A stretch of DNA of 64,000 nucleotides from G963691885 sp963691885 (lineage in GTDB: Bacteria > Pseudomonadota > Alphaproteobacteria > UBA8366 > Aestuariispiraceae). The stretch lies in contig OY829843.1 of assembly GCA_963691885.1 (NCBI GenBank), positions 2,728,001-2,792,000 on the forward strand, given 5' to 3'. Below are positions 26,030 through 34,953 of this stretch, in pieces; the first letter of the stretch is position 1, and each line of letters starts with the position of its first letter. A program made the position numbers and the translations under genes. Below the pieces are notes generated by a model. The model did not search any database and was not told the DNA's origin. It saw only the letters and a program-made list of their open reading frames with translations.

Positions 26030-26638
26030 ATGACAAATTCTGAAGAGACCGCGCGTCCCGCGCCGAAATGGCTGAACCCGGCTTGTGAATATGGCCCGCT
26101 CGGGGTGTTTTTTGTTGCTTATCTGCTGAGCGACCTGTTCGTAGCAACCGCTGCAGTCATGATCGCAACTGTTGTGGCCCTCGCCATTTCCTATGCAATG
26201 GTGCGAAAGCTGCCAAAACTGCCCCTTGTTACAGCGCCTATTCTGTTGGTGATGGGGGGACTGACGCTGTATCTCGAAGATGCAACCTTCATCAAAATTC
26301 GCCCGACAATCGTTAATTCCCTGCTCGGGCTGGTGCTGCTCGCAAGTTATGTTCTGAAGAAGCAGCCGCTGAAATTTATGATGGGCCAGGCCCTGGATCT
26401 CACCGACAACGGATGGCGCGTTCTAACACTTCGGTTCGGCTTCTTTTTCTTCTTTCTCGCAGCCATGAATGAACTTGTCTGGCGCACACAAAGCGAGGAT
26501 TTCTGGGTCACGTACAAAGTGTTCGGGACGATGGGAATGACATTTGCTTTCGTCATGACCCAAACCCCGTTCATCAACCGGAACATGCGAAAGAATGATG
26601 ACGAGACCGATGAACAGACTCCTGACGAGGTCAGTTAA
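26030..26638 (+). CDS. yciB: Inner membrane septation protein YciB/IspZ
   Basis: 202-residue inner-membrane protein of the YciB (intracellular septation protein A) family, linked to cell division and envelope integrity. Five to six membrane segments; family motifs include YGPLGVFFVAY, a KLPLVTAPILLVMGGLTLYLEDATFIKIRPT-type central region (visible at residues ~62-93) and NELVWRT. A C-terminal acidic tail follows. The dapF-mtaB-ftsY-yciB order is common in alphaproteobacteria, here interrupted by two minus-strand genes. Confidence 0.93.
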   Translation: MTNSEETARPAPKWLNPACEYGPLGVFFVAYLLSDLFVATAAVMIATVVALAISYAMVRKLPKLPLVTAPILLVMGGLTLYLEDATFIKIRPTIVNSLLGLVLLASYVLKKQPLKFMMGQALDLTDNGWRVLTLRFGFFFFFLAAMNELVWRTQSEDFWVTYKVFGTMGMTFAFVMTQTPFINRNMRKNDDETDEQTPDEVS

Positions 26639-26650
26639 CCTGTTTCCGGG

Positions 26651-27220
26651 TCAATAGTTCCCGATTTCACCGGGCGGGTTCGTGAATGGTGTAGATGCGC
26701 CACCGGACTTCAATTCCCGATGATGGCCAAGGGCCCAGTGGACGGACGGGAAGGCAAGCTCATCCCAGGGTATATCCGACCAGTCAAATAGTGATGTGTC
26801 CTGACTTTCCTCACCCGGTGCGTGGCGGCCATCGATCAGGGTTCCGTGATAGAGAACCTGAACCTGTGAGATCCGTGGAATATTATAAATCGCCAGTACA
26901 CCGTCGAGGTTGAGGTTTACGCAGGCCTCTTCCATTGCCTCGCGCTTTGCGCCTTCCTCGGTCGTCTCGTTCAGTTCCATATAGCCAGCCGGAATTGTCC
27001 AATAACCCTTTCGCGGATGAATATCCCGGCGACATAAAAGAAATTTGCCCTCCCATGTCGCAACGACACCTACGACAATTTTTGGGTTGTCGTAGTGGAT
27101 AAAGCCGCAATCCGGACAGACAAGCCGTTCTCGATTATCACCGTCCGGGACCTTACGCTCCCGTGGCCCCGCATTCGGTGTTTGACCGTCCTGCGTCGTG
27201 TTTTCGCCGTCGCTGCTCAC
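26651..27220 (-). CDS. Nudix hydrolase with zinc-ribbon-like N-terminus
   Basis: Nudix enzymes split nucleoside diphosphates linked to another moiety; this type resembles NUDT14/NudC-like ADP-ribose or NADH hydrolases. The N-terminal part has CPDCGFIHYDNPKIVV, a half zinc ribbon typical of the subgroup. The Nudix box is GYMELNE-x7-REAMEEA, with Ala where the consensus has Gly. A TTG at 27244 starts the ORF, but the GTG at 27220 follows GGGGA by seven bases and is preferred (189 residues). Convergent with yciB. Confidence 0.88.
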   Translation of the reverse strand: MSSDGENTTQDGQTPNAGPRERKVPDGDNRERLVCPDCGFIHYDNPKIVVGVVATWEGKFLLCRRDIHPRKGYWTIPAGYMELNETTEEGAKREAMEEACVNLNLDGVLAIYNIPRISQVQVLYHGTLIDGRHAPGEESQDTSLFDWSDIPWDELAFPSVHWALGHHRELKSGGASTPFTNPPGEIGNY

Positions 27221-27328
27221 AAGCTTTTCCCCTGCATTTCCCAAGTATTCTGCTATTGCTTTGCTTAATCGGCAACCACCCTGAAACGCCCTCTTGCCGC
27301 ACCATTGTGTGATCCGCTAAGACGGGGC

Positions 27329-28381
27329 ATGGCAAAGTCGATTGATACACTTTATGAAGAAGCCGATCATCACTACTACGATGGTGCATTGGACAAGGCG
27401 GCGGATTTGTACAAGCAGATTCTGAAGCGCGAACCCCGTCATCAGGCTGCCCTGCATTCGATGGGCATCATACATTACGACCAGGACGATTATCGACCGG
27501 CCATCGATTATATGCTGCAGGCGCTGGTGGAAGATCCGTCGGATACCTACGTCCATTCCAATCTTGGGAAATCGCTCTATGGGCTGCACCATATGGGCGA
27601 GAAGCAGCGGGCTGCGGAGATTGCCCAGCACTGGATGAAACAGTTTCCTGATAACGAGATTGCGCAGCATATGGGGGCTGCTGTCACCGGCCTGTCGACA
27701 CCGGGCCGTGCGTCCAACGCCTATGTCACACAGACCTTTGACGAATTTGCAGATACGTTTGACGACAAACTGGAAGAGCTTAGGTATCAGGCGCCGGCCC
27801 TGATCGCCGCCGCGCTGACCGAGTATCTGCCGAAGGGAACACCGGGCCTGCGCATTATGGATGCAGGATGTGGAACGGGCCTGTGCGCCGAACATCTGCA
27901 GCCCATTGCGCGCCGTATTGATGGCATCGACCTTTCGGCGGAGATGCTGGCCAAGGCGCGGGAACGCAACGCCTATGCCCGCCTCGACCAAGGCGATCTG
28001 GGAGCCCTGCTTTCTAAACGTGCCGGGCGCTATGATTGCGTCGTTGCCGCCGACGTTTTGTGTTATTTCGGCGATCTGGAGGCGATTCTGGACAGTTTTT
28101 ACCGCTGTCTAAGACAACCGGGCTGGCTGGCTTTTTCACTGGAAACCGGAAAGACGCCCCGGAAAAGCGAAGGGGCAAAGAAACCGCAGCGCCGCATCCC
28201 GAATTTTAAGCTCGAAATCAGTGGTCGTTATGTCCATAGCCGCCATTATATCGAACAGGCCGTGTCCGATGCCGGTTTCACCCTGATGTCCCTGCAATCC
28301 AAAACCCTGCGCACAGAGTATGGCAAGCCTGTCAAAGGTGTCGTCGTGATTGCGGTCAACGGGGATGAGGACGAGGCGTAA
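27329..28381 (+). CDS. TPR-containing SAM-dependent methyltransferase
   Basis: 350 residues. Residues ~1-130 form tetratricopeptide repeats (YYDGALDKAADLYKQILKR, AIDYMLQALVEDP); residues ~140-340 form a class I methyltransferase with the SAM loop IMDAGCGTGLCAEHL near 177 and GIDLSAEMLAKARER. This fusion is known in alphaproteobacteria as a putative TPR-type methyltransferase, but its substrate is unknown. The TPRs probably hold a protein partner or substrate. ATG 27329 follows ACGGGGC. Divergent from the Nudix gene. Confidence 0.88.
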   Translation: MAKSIDTLYEEADHHYYDGALDKAADLYKQILKREPRHQAALHSMGIIHYDQDDYRPAIDYMLQALVEDPSDTYVHSNLGKSLYGLHHMGEKQRAAEIAQHWMKQFPDNEIAQHMGAAVTGLSTPGRASNAYVTQTFDEFADTFDDKLEELRYQAPALIAAALTEYLPKGTPGLRIMDAGCGTGLCAEHLQPIARRIDGIDLSAEMLAKARERNAYARLDQGDLGALLSKRAGRYDCVVAADVLCYFGDLEAILDSFYRCLRQPGWLAFSLETGKTPRKSEGAKKPQRRIPNFKLEISGRYVHSRHYIEQAVSDAGFTLMSLQSKTLRTEYGKPVKGVVVIAVNGDEDEA

Positions 28382-28414
28382 ACCGCCTGGATCCGATATA
28401 TGTGACAGCAGATT

Positions 28415-28606
28415 TCACGCCAGGATATTTACCAGACTGCCCCGGGCAATATCCCGTGACCCCTGAGCTGACGGGTTTATAACCGCGTTCTGCTGTGGAA
28501 TTTGAACATCATCTTTAAGCCGACGCGGTGTGTTGCGGTCGCCAGAGAGCGCCGTCGCCGCTTTTTGTGCGGGGATGCGCCCGATATTCAGTCCTGAAAG
28601 GTCCAT
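28415..28606 (-). CDS. Small protein with RG...NILA tail, unknown function
   Basis: 63 residues from the ATG at 28606, chosen over 28648 because GGAG lies six bases upstream. The sequence is hydrophilic (MDLSGLNIGRIPAQKAATAL, cut here) and ends SRDIARGSLVNILA, which parallels the end of the protein at 25636-25905 (RDVPQRGFYLNILV). No membrane helix. It lies between the TPR-methyltransferase (convergent) and pgk. Unknown function. Confidence 0.55.
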   Translation of the reverse strand: MDLSGLNIGRIPAQKAATALSGDRNTPRRLKDDVQIPQQNAVINPSAQGSRDIARGSLVNILA

Positions 28607-28727
28607 TACTCTCTCCAGCTCTCCGAGCTTTCTGACAATAAACAACAACTATTAATAAAATGTAAATAAAATTTTAGATAATTTTACAATAAAGTCACGG
28701 TCAGGGCTACTCAGTCCTCGGAAGTGT

Positions 28728-29921
28728 TCAGCCCTGGGTCAGTGCCTTGATTCCAGGAAGTTCACGCCCCTCCATCCATTCAAGGAAAGCGCCGCCGGCC
28801 GTTGAGACATAGGTGAATTGAGTGCCGACACCTGCATGGTTGAGTGCCGCGACCGTATCGCCGCCCCCAGCGATGGAAGCGACCTTACCCTGATCGGTCA
28901 ACGCAGCGGCCGCCTGGGCAACGGCAACGGTTCCTTGGTCAAAAGGGGAAATCTCGAACGCGCCGAGCGGCCCGTTCCAGACAAGCGTCAGACATTCAGA
29001 CAGGGCGTTAGCAAGCGCAACTGCAGAATCCGGCCCGATGTCCAGGATCATCTGATCCTCAGGCACGGCATCGATGGGAACAATATCCGCGTTTTCTGTT
29101 GGTCCGAACTCTGCGGCAATGCTCGCATCGGTTGGGAGCAAGATGTCGCAACCGGACGCTTCCGCCTTCGCCATGATGCGCCGCGCCGTGTCGGCCAGAT
29201 CATATTCACACAGGCTCTTCCCGACAGAAACGCCATTGGCCGCCAGGAATGTATTGGCCATGCCGCCCCCAATGATCAGCTTGTCCACCTGGCCCACCAG
29301 ATGCTCCAGGACTTTCAGTTTTGAAGAAACCTTTGCGCCACCCACGATGGCTGCGAGCGGGCGTTTGGGATTACCCAGCGCGGCATTTAGGGCGACCAGT
29401 TCGGCTTCCATATTCCGCCCGGCAATCGGGGGGAGGAGGCCTGCAATAGCATGGGTTGAGGCATGGGCGCGATGGGCGGCGGAAAATGCGTCATTGACGT
29501 AGATATCGCCGAGATCAGCCAGTGCCGCGGCCAAATCCGCGTCATCCGCTTCTTCGCCGGGATGGAAGCGCAGATTTTCGAGCAGCGTGACGCCGCCAGC
29601 CCCTGCCTCGGCAATTGCGTTGCGGGCTGGAGAACCGATGCAATCACTGGCAAAAACCACCTTGTGTCCCAGGGCCGCTTCGAGGGCCAATGTCAACGGG
29701 GCCAGAGACATCTCTGGAACCCGTTTTCCCTTTGGTCTGCTAAAATGCGATAAGACAACAACATTCCCGCCACGATCCAATATGTCTTTCAAGGTCGGAA
29801 CCAGACGATCTATGCGGGTCGTATCTGTGACTTTTCCGTTTTCCATCGGCACGTTGAGGTCGCCCCGGACAAGCGCTGTCTTCTGATCAAAGGAAACGTC
29901 ATCGATGGTCTTGAACTTCAT
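28728..29921 (-). CDS. pgk: Phosphoglycerate kinase
   Basis: Glycolytic/gluconeogenic enzyme that transfers phosphate between 1,3-bisphosphoglycerate and ADP. 397 residues with the substrate site RGDLNVPMENGKV, SHFSRPKGK, the GGAKVSSKLKVLEHL hinge segment and the nucleotide site GGGDTVAALNHAG. Starts 'ATG AAG TTC' at 29921 with AAGAG upstream. No gap gene is adjacent within the window. It seems to form its own unit. Confidence 0.98.
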   Translation of the reverse strand: MKFKTIDDVSFDQKTALVRGDLNVPMENGKVTDTTRIDRLVPTLKDILDRGGNVVVLSHFSRPKGKRVPEMSLAPLTLALEAALGHKVVFASDCIGSPARNAIAEAGAGGVTLLENLRFHPGEEADDADLAAALADLGDIYVNDAFSAAHRAHASTHAIAGLLPPIAGRNMEAELVALNAALGNPKRPLAAIVGGAKVSSKLKVLEHLVGQVDKLIIGGGMANTFLAANGVSVGKSLCEYDLADTARRIMAKAEASGCDILLPTDASIAAEFGPTENADIVPIDAVPEDQMILDIGPDSAVALANALSECLTLVWNGPLGAFEISPFDQGTVAVAQAAAALTDQGKVASIAGGGDTVAALNHAGVGTQFTYVSTAGGAFLEWMEGRELPGIKALTQG

Positions 29922-29958
29922 CTCTTGGTACTCTCGAAAGATAATGGTTTCATAGATT

Positions 29959-30000
29959 TATAACGGTTGGGCTGGGTTTTCACCACCCCCGGCCGTTATA
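29959..30000. repeat. Inverted repeat between pgk and a transporter gene
   Basis: TATAACGG (29959-29966) and CCGTTATA (29993-30000) are perfect complements, and the inner bases add several G-C pairs (GGG/CCC). It lies 38 bases upstream of the pgk start and 21 bases after the end of the next upstream gene (minus strand). No T run follows, so it may end that gene weakly or serve pgk control. Confidence 0.45.
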
Positions 30001-30020
30001 TTCGTATTGCCGGATGGACC

Positions 30021-30980
30021 TTAGCGACCCTTGCTAAACGCGGCGTTTATATCATCCCAGAAAACCTCAACCGCGACGCAGCCGGTGACGAGGGCGATGG
30101 CCAGGATCTGCGCGAGGGTTATTGCCTCTTCCAGAATAAAGACGGCCAGCAAAGCCGCGATAACCGGTTTCAGGAAGAACATGTAGTTGGCCCGCCCGGT
30201 ATCAGGAACAAGGGCCAGGCCCCCCAGCCAGAAGCAAAAGCCAATCGTCGTGTTCCAGACACCGATGGTGATGATGGCCCAGGCATTGTTTGTCGGGCGA
30301 TCGAACAGGGTCGTAGGATCAACCCAGGTCCCCCAGACAAAGCCGATCAACGGCCAGAGGGCACAGAAGCCCAGCGCAAATGTGTAGGTCGTCATGCGGA
30401 TGGCACCGTATTTTCCGAAATACGGTTTTGCCAGAACGATATAGACGGCCCCGGTAATGGCGCAGCCCAAGGCCAGCAAGACGCCTTCGAGCGTGCTTTG
30501 TTCGGCAATTGCGCCGATGTAACCGTCGCTGATCAAAAATGCGACGCCGCCGAAGGCGCCCAGTCCCGAAACAATCTTGGGGGTTGAGATCGGAACCCTA
30601 TTCACAACGCGATTAAACAGCACAACAAAGATCGGCATGGTGGTGACCAGGGTCGCAACCTGGATAACCGTCGCATAGTCCAGTGCCCAGTGGAACATCA
30701 GTTGGGCCAGGGTCATGCCAAAGATCGAGAGCGCGATGATCGGCAAACCATCTTTCTTAAGCGGTCCCAATAGATCTCTGGAGCTTGGCCAGATCAGCGA
30801 GACAGTGATCAGTCCCAGTCCGCCGATAAAAAAGCGCCAAACGGTCAGTTCCGGTCCGACAACACCGGTCAGCTTGGCAACAAATTCACTGGACGCGTGA
30901 CCGCACACCCCGATGAGGACCATAAGATAGGCACCATAAAGTGCGCCGCGGGATGGGCCAGATGTTGCTGGTTCTGCCAT
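30021..30980 (-). CDS. DMT-superfamily (EamA) transporter
   Basis: 319 residues, ten membrane segments, two EamA repeats (about 10-145 and 155-295). The frame is open to 31103, overlapping the upstream dehydrogenase, but ATG 30980 (MAEPATSGPSRGALYGAYL) places the first membrane segment normally. Substrate unknown. It differs clearly from the other EamA protein in this window (6024-6917), with different surrounding genes. Confidence 0.85.
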   Translation of the reverse strand: MAEPATSGPSRGALYGAYLMVLIGVCGHASSEFVAKLTGVVGPELTVWRFFIGGLGLITVSLIWPSSRDLLGPLKKDGLPIIALSIFGMTLAQLMFHWALDYATVIQVATLVTTMPIFVVLFNRVVNRVPISTPKIVSGLGAFGGVAFLISDGYIGAIAEQSTLEGVLLALGCAITGAVYIVLAKPYFGKYGAIRMTTYTFALGFCALWPLIGFVWGTWVDPTTLFDRPTNNAWAIITIGVWNTTIGFCFWLGGLALVPDTGRANYMFFLKPVIAALLAVFILEEAITLAQILAIALVTGCVAVEVFWDDINAAFSKGR

Positions 30981-31071
30981 GGTTGAACTATTTCGGTACC
31001 GTTTACGAGCCGCGTTACAATAGGGATGTCGCCCCGAAATTAACAGTGAAGATCGCGTTTCATACAGACCC

Positions 31072-32082
31072 TCAGGGATCAATAGCGATGACGATTTTTC
31101 CAAAGTGACCCGCCGCTTTCATCGCGTGATAGGCCCCGGGCGCTTCGTCAAAGCTGAATACCTGATCAATCACCGGATTTAATCCGGAAAGGGCAATTGC
31201 GGCATTCATGTCCGCAAACATGCGTTTTGACCCAACGTAAATCCCGCTGATCTTTACCGATTTTCTCATGATAGCGGTTGCGTCGATCTTGTCCTGGGAG
31301 AGGATGCCGATGAGGGCGATATGGCCGCCGACCCGCACCGCGTCGAGGGATCGCGCCAAAGTTCCGCTGCCGCCAACCTCAACGACGTGATCGACACCAC
31401 GACCGTCCGTGTGTTTCAGCGCCTCTTGCTGCCATTCCGGATGTGTTCTGTAATTTATCGCAACGTCAGCGCCCATTGCCTTGGCCCTTGCCAGTTTCTC
31501 GTCACTGCTGGAAGTGATGATGACCCGCGCGCCGTGCATCTTGGCAAATTGCAGCGCGAAGAGGGAAACCCCACCCGTACCAAGCAACACAACGGTTTCC
31601 CCAGCTTTGAGTTTGCCCTCCTCAATCAGCGCCCGCCACGCCGTCAATCCAGCGCAGGGAAGGGTGGCAGCCTCTTCATATGTCAGGTGATCTGGTATCC
31701 GGACGACACCGCTTTCCGGCAACACGACCTGCTCCGCCAGCATACCATCGACGGCACCACCCATCGCGGTTCCCATAATTTCTGCCGTGATCCCGCCATC
31801 TACCCAGTTTGTGAAAAAACAGCCTGCGACGCGATCACCGGGTTTGACGCTAGTGACCTTTGGTCCGACAGCCAGCACCTCGCCGGCCCCATCCGAGTTT
31901 GGAATTCTTGGATAGGGGATGCGTCTGGGTTCCGGATCCAGAATTGTCGACAGGTCCCGAAAATTAATGCTGTTCGCACGGACGCGCACCAGTACCTGAT
32001 CGGCTTCAGGGAGTGGATCTGCGCGCTTATTCATTGCAAGGGCGTCAATTCCATCCGGTCCGACAATTTCATATGCGCGCAT
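31072..32082 (-). CDS. NAD(P)-dependent MDR alcohol dehydrogenase / quinone oxidoreductase
   Basis: 336 residues of the medium-chain dehydrogenase family: N-terminal GroES-like barrel and a Rossmann domain with VLLGTGGVSLFALQFAKMHGA (cofactor loop GTGGVS). The four structural-zinc Cys of classical zinc alcohol dehydrogenases are absent, and the catalytic Cys/His set is not evident, so a zinc-free quinone reductase-type reaction is likely. GGAGG precedes the ATG. It is divergent from the usp gene, with an FNR-like box between them. Confidence 0.88.
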   Translation of the reverse strand: MRAYEIVGPDGIDALAMNKRADPLPEADQVLVRVRANSINFRDLSTILDPEPRRIPYPRIPNSDGAGEVLAVGPKVTSVKPGDRVAGCFFTNWVDGGITAEIMGTAMGGAVDGMLAEQVVLPESGVVRIPDHLTYEEAATLPCAGLTAWRALIEEGKLKAGETVVLLGTGGVSLFALQFAKMHGARVIITSSSDEKLARAKAMGADVAINYRTHPEWQQEALKHTDGRGVDHVVEVGGSGTLARSLDAVRVGGHIALIGILSQDKIDATAIMRKSVKISGIYVGSKRMFADMNAAIALSGLNPVIDQVFSFDEAPGAYHAMKAAGHFGKIVIAIDP

Positions 32083-32123
32083 TTAAGCCTCCGTTTCGAT
32101 TTTTTTGAATTAACCGGCTCAAA

Positions 32124-32137
32124 TTGATCCGTGTCAA
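32124..32137. promoter_or_regulatory. FNR/FixK-like binding site
   Basis: TTGAT-CCGT-GTCAA matches the CRP/FNR-family dyad TTGAY-N4-RTCAA. Its centre (32130.5) lies 41.5 bases before a predicted start at 32172, whose -10 would be TATTCA (32160-32165), the arrangement of a class II activated promoter for the usp gene at 32249. The divergent dehydrogenase starts 42 bases away on the other side. Confidence 0.55.
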
Positions 32138-32248
32138 CGCGGGAAGGGCAGATCACTGATATTCATATTCTGGAATACTTAGTAACCAAGGGTGTCTATG
32201 CCCCGGTTCCCACATGTTGGCATGACCCCTTTCACAAAGGAGGATACG

Positions 32249-33085
32249 ATGACAACCAATACATCCCTGCCGACCATTCTGGTTCATGTTGATACGACAA
32301 AGCGATCGAAACGGGCTTTGGACGCGGCTCTCAAACTTGCAGATCAGCATGATGCCCATCTCATCGGCCTTGGTGTGCGTCAGCCCGTTGCCATGCCAAA
32401 CTATGCGGCTGCGGAAATTCCGAGCGAGGTATGGGCCGCTATGGAGAATGAACAGGAAAACCTCGTTAGTCAGGCAAGGACCATTTTCGAAGACGCTGTC
32501 TCGCTTTCTGGCCGACAGGCCCGCAGCGAATGGCATGTGGAACATCGTGATATTGCGGCGGCCATATCGGCGCGTGGCAAAAGCGCGGATCTCATTGTCT
32601 TGGGACAGGAGGAGCCAAACGACATCGCCCCCTATGAGAGTGTCCCGGATCACGTGGTTCTGTCCGCCGGGCGTCCCGTCCTTGTGATTCCCTATATCGG
32701 TGAGATTGATACGATTGGGGAGCGGGTCTTGATCGCCTGGAACAATTCCCGCGAGGCCGCCAGGGCACTTGGCGACTCCCTGCCACTGCTGTCCAAAGCT
32801 TCTGACGTTGATATTGTGTCTGTAGAAGATCATGACAGCAGCGTCCCACCAGGGTCTGATGCAGCGCGCTATCTTTCCGGATATGGTGTAAAGGCCAAGA
32901 TTTCCAATGTGAAACCCGGTTCAATCAGTACCGACAACATATTGCTTAATCATGTTGCGGACAGAGCCTGTGATCTGATTGTCATGGGGGCTTACGGACA
33001 TTCCAGAATTCGCGAAATGGTGCTTGGCGGTGTCACACGCCACATGCTGAGGCATATGACGGCACCTGTTCTTCTGTCTCACTGA
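32249..33085 (+). CDS. Tandem universal stress protein
   Basis: 278 residues with two Usp domains (about 8-140 and 150-278). The second has the nucleotide loop G-x2-G-x9-G in GAYGHSRIREMVLGG, although the usual Ser/Thr after the last Gly is Gly here; the first domain is more divergent. AAAGGAGG sits just before the ATG at 32249, a very strong ribosome binding site, so the upstream in-frame start is rejected. Likely stress or low-oxygen induced through the FNR-like box at 32124. Confidence 0.93.
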   Translation: MTTNTSLPTILVHVDTTKRSKRALDAALKLADQHDAHLIGLGVRQPVAMPNYAAAEIPSEVWAAMENEQENLVSQARTIFEDAVSLSGRQARSEWHVEHRDIAAAISARGKSADLIVLGQEEPNDIAPYESVPDHVVLSAGRPVLVIPYIGEIDTIGERVLIAWNNSREAARALGDSLPLLSKASDVDIVSVEDHDSSVPPGSDAARYLSGYGVKAKISNVKPGSISTDNILLNHVADRACDLIVMGAYGHSRIREMVLGGVTRHMLRHMTAPVLLSH

Positions 33086-33116
33086 TCCTACAGGACGCGC
33101 CGGACGGGATCCTGTG

Positions 33117-34643
33117 TTATTGAGCGACGATTTTGATCAACCCGCTGTTGGGCAGGGCGTCGCCGCTATCCATATCATTCAGGACCCGGAAGGCGCGTTC
33201 GTTGAATTCATCGAAGGGCATTGTGCGTGACAGGGCTTCGATTGTGTCACCGGGTACGACCGGCGCGACAATGACCCGTTTGGCCCTGATCGCATTGGCC
33301 TCTTCAGGTGTTAGTCGGCGAAAGCTGTATGTCGTGCGACGGAAATCCACATTGTATTTGTCGCCCTGTCCTGCTGCCGTGATGAAGCGCAAATGAAAAA
33401 TATTCTGTCCGTCGCCCCGGATTGCGATCATCCGCAGATCAAGGATGGTGTTGCCAGACTTGATCTGCGTTTTGGCGGTCGCGGCTTCCAGTCCATTGAT
33501 ATCCAGCGTCTGTAAGCTGGTGAGGCGCGCATTTTTGGCCCAGACGTCCCGAATATAACTGGTCAGCGCTGTTCCCTCGGCCGCCCGACTCATATCAAAG
33601 ACGATAACGGATCTGTCCTTATGCTGGGCGACAACCCGTGTCGGTGAGTTGCGCAGGGTAAAACCGTCTGGAACAGTGTATTCGAACTTCAGGACACGGT
33701 GCACAAAAGTGTTGCCGAGAATCAGGCCTTCATCGGGGTCATCGCCATAGAGAACACCGTTAATTGCCTCCAGATGTGGATCGCGGCCGACAATTGGCTG
33801 GTCGACGGTCGTGACCGCGGCCAGTTGCCTTGCCAGATTCACCCGTTCAATGGTGCGCGGGTGTGTCGCCTGGATGTTGTATTCGTCGACAACATCGGCA
33901 GACAGGCCGCGCATCTCAGCCTCAAGAATTGAGTTTTCGCGGAGCGTTGCCAGAAAGTCGACGGAACCCTGTGGGTCGTAACCTGCCTGCGCCATGTAGC
34001 GGATGCCAAGTTTGTCGGCCTCAAGTTCCTGATCTCTTGAATAGCTCTGAATGGCCAGACCGGCTGCCTGCCCGGCTGCATTTGCGGCCGCTGCACTGCC
34101 GGTGGCGATTCCCAAAATGCCGATTCCAAGCTGCGCCAATTGAGACTGGCTGATCCGCTCTGCGGAATGGCGGGCGTTTACGTGGCCCAATTCGTGGGCC
34201 AGGACGCTTGCAACCTCTGCCTCTGTGGAAGCCAGGGTCAGCAAACCACGCGAGATATAGACGAATCCGCCTGGCAGGGCGAAAGCATTCACGATCGGTG
34301 AGTTCACAATCGTGAACTTGTACGGAAATTTGTACTCACAGAATTCTGCGGCCTTGAAGCCGATTCGATCAACATAGGACTGCAACTGGCGATCTTCATA
34401 TTCCCCGCCGAACTGGGCGACGAGTTTGGGGTGTTCCTGTTGACCCAGTTTGATGTCGTCCTCAATGGAATAAAGGCCGGTGAAGCTGTTTCGACCGGTG
34501 GCGGCGTTCTTGGAGATGCAGCCAGTGGCAGCGAGAGCGCAGCCGCAGCCGAGGCCGTGCAGCACGGCGCGCCGGCTAAGAGCGCTTTTGTGTCCCTCTG
34601 TTTTCTCGTCGACAGGCAGCCAGGAAGTGTCTCGGTCGGTCAT
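33117..34643 (-). CDS. M48-family metalloprotease, probable Tat-exported lipoprotein
   Basis: 508 residues. The N-terminus has a twin-arginine-type signal, SRRAVLHGLGCGCALAATGC, whose final Cys may be lipidated. The zinc protease motif is HELGHVNARHS, with the third ligand Glu in the downstream EADKLGIRYM. The C-terminal ~100 residues (VAPVVPGDTIEALSRTM) look LysM-like and may bind peptidoglycan, as in the YfgC/BepA type of outer-membrane quality-control proteases. Convergent with usp. Confidence 0.9.
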   Translation of the reverse strand: MTDRDTSWLPVDEKTEGHKSALSRRAVLHGLGCGCALAATGCISKNAATGRNSFTGLYSIEDDIKLGQQEHPKLVAQFGGEYEDRQLQSYVDRIGFKAAEFCEYKFPYKFTIVNSPIVNAFALPGGFVYISRGLLTLASTEAEVASVLAHELGHVNARHSAERISQSQLAQLGIGILGIATGSAAAANAAGQAAGLAIQSYSRDQELEADKLGIRYMAQAGYDPQGSVDFLATLRENSILEAEMRGLSADVVDEYNIQATHPRTIERVNLARQLAAVTTVDQPIVGRDPHLEAINGVLYGDDPDEGLILGNTFVHRVLKFEYTVPDGFTLRNSPTRVVAQHKDRSVIVFDMSRAAEGTALTSYIRDVWAKNARLTSLQTLDINGLEAATAKTQIKSGNTILDLRMIAIRGDGQNIFHLRFITAAGQGDKYNVDFRRTTYSFRRLTPEEANAIRAKRVIVAPVVPGDTIEALSRTMPFDEFNERAFRVLNDMDSGDALPNSGLIKIVAQ

Positions 34644-34681
34644 AGAGTTGAGTTCGCTTTTCTGTCAAAAATCATGTCGTT

Positions 34682-34711
34682 TTGATGCAGCACGTAACTT
34701 TCCATTATAGT
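34682..34711 (+). promoter_or_regulatory. Candidate promoter of the OmpA-family lipoprotein gene
   Basis: TTGATG (34682-34687) and TATAGT (34706-34711) with an 18-base spacer, in the 310-base gap between the divergent M48 and OmpA-family genes. Transcription from here would give a leader of about 235 bases. A second weaker pair, TTGAAT (34835-34840) and TATAGT (34860-34865) with a 19-base spacer, lies closer to the gene. Confidence 0.4.
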
Positions 34712-34750
34712 TGGGCGAAATTTCGACACAGACAAGGATTTCACGGAGAG

Positions 34751-34828
34751 ATGATGGGAAACCGGGATTCCCGGAAATTACGGAGAAACCTCAAAAATTT
34801 TGTCAAGTCACGGAGGATTATGACATGA
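34751..34828 (+). other. Possible upstream ORF 1 in the OmpA-family leader (25 codons)
   Basis: ATG 34751 follows CACGGAGAG closely and opens 25 codons, very basic (SRKLRRNLKNFVKSRRI). Its stop TGA overlaps the next ATG. It may be a leader peptide or chance; listed because of the ribosome binding site and coupling. Confidence 0.25.
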
Positions 34829-34875
34829 AAATTCTTGAATTTAGGGGTTTGCACCGTGCTATAGTTGTAATGTGA
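34825..34875 (+). other. Possible upstream ORF 2 in the OmpA-family leader (16 codons)
   Basis: ATG 34825 overlaps the stop of ORF 1 (ATGA) and has GGAGG nine bases upstream. It encodes MKILEFRGLHRAIVVM and stops at 34873-34875, 78 bases before the lipoprotein start at 34954. Such a well-placed ribosome binding site is unexpected by chance. Confidence 0.3.
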
Positions 34876-34953
34876 TGTTGTAGTTTCAGGGAAGGCAGCG
34901 GAATGTCCGGCTGTTTTTGATCCCCTATGAACGCCGTTAGACAGGGAAATAAG

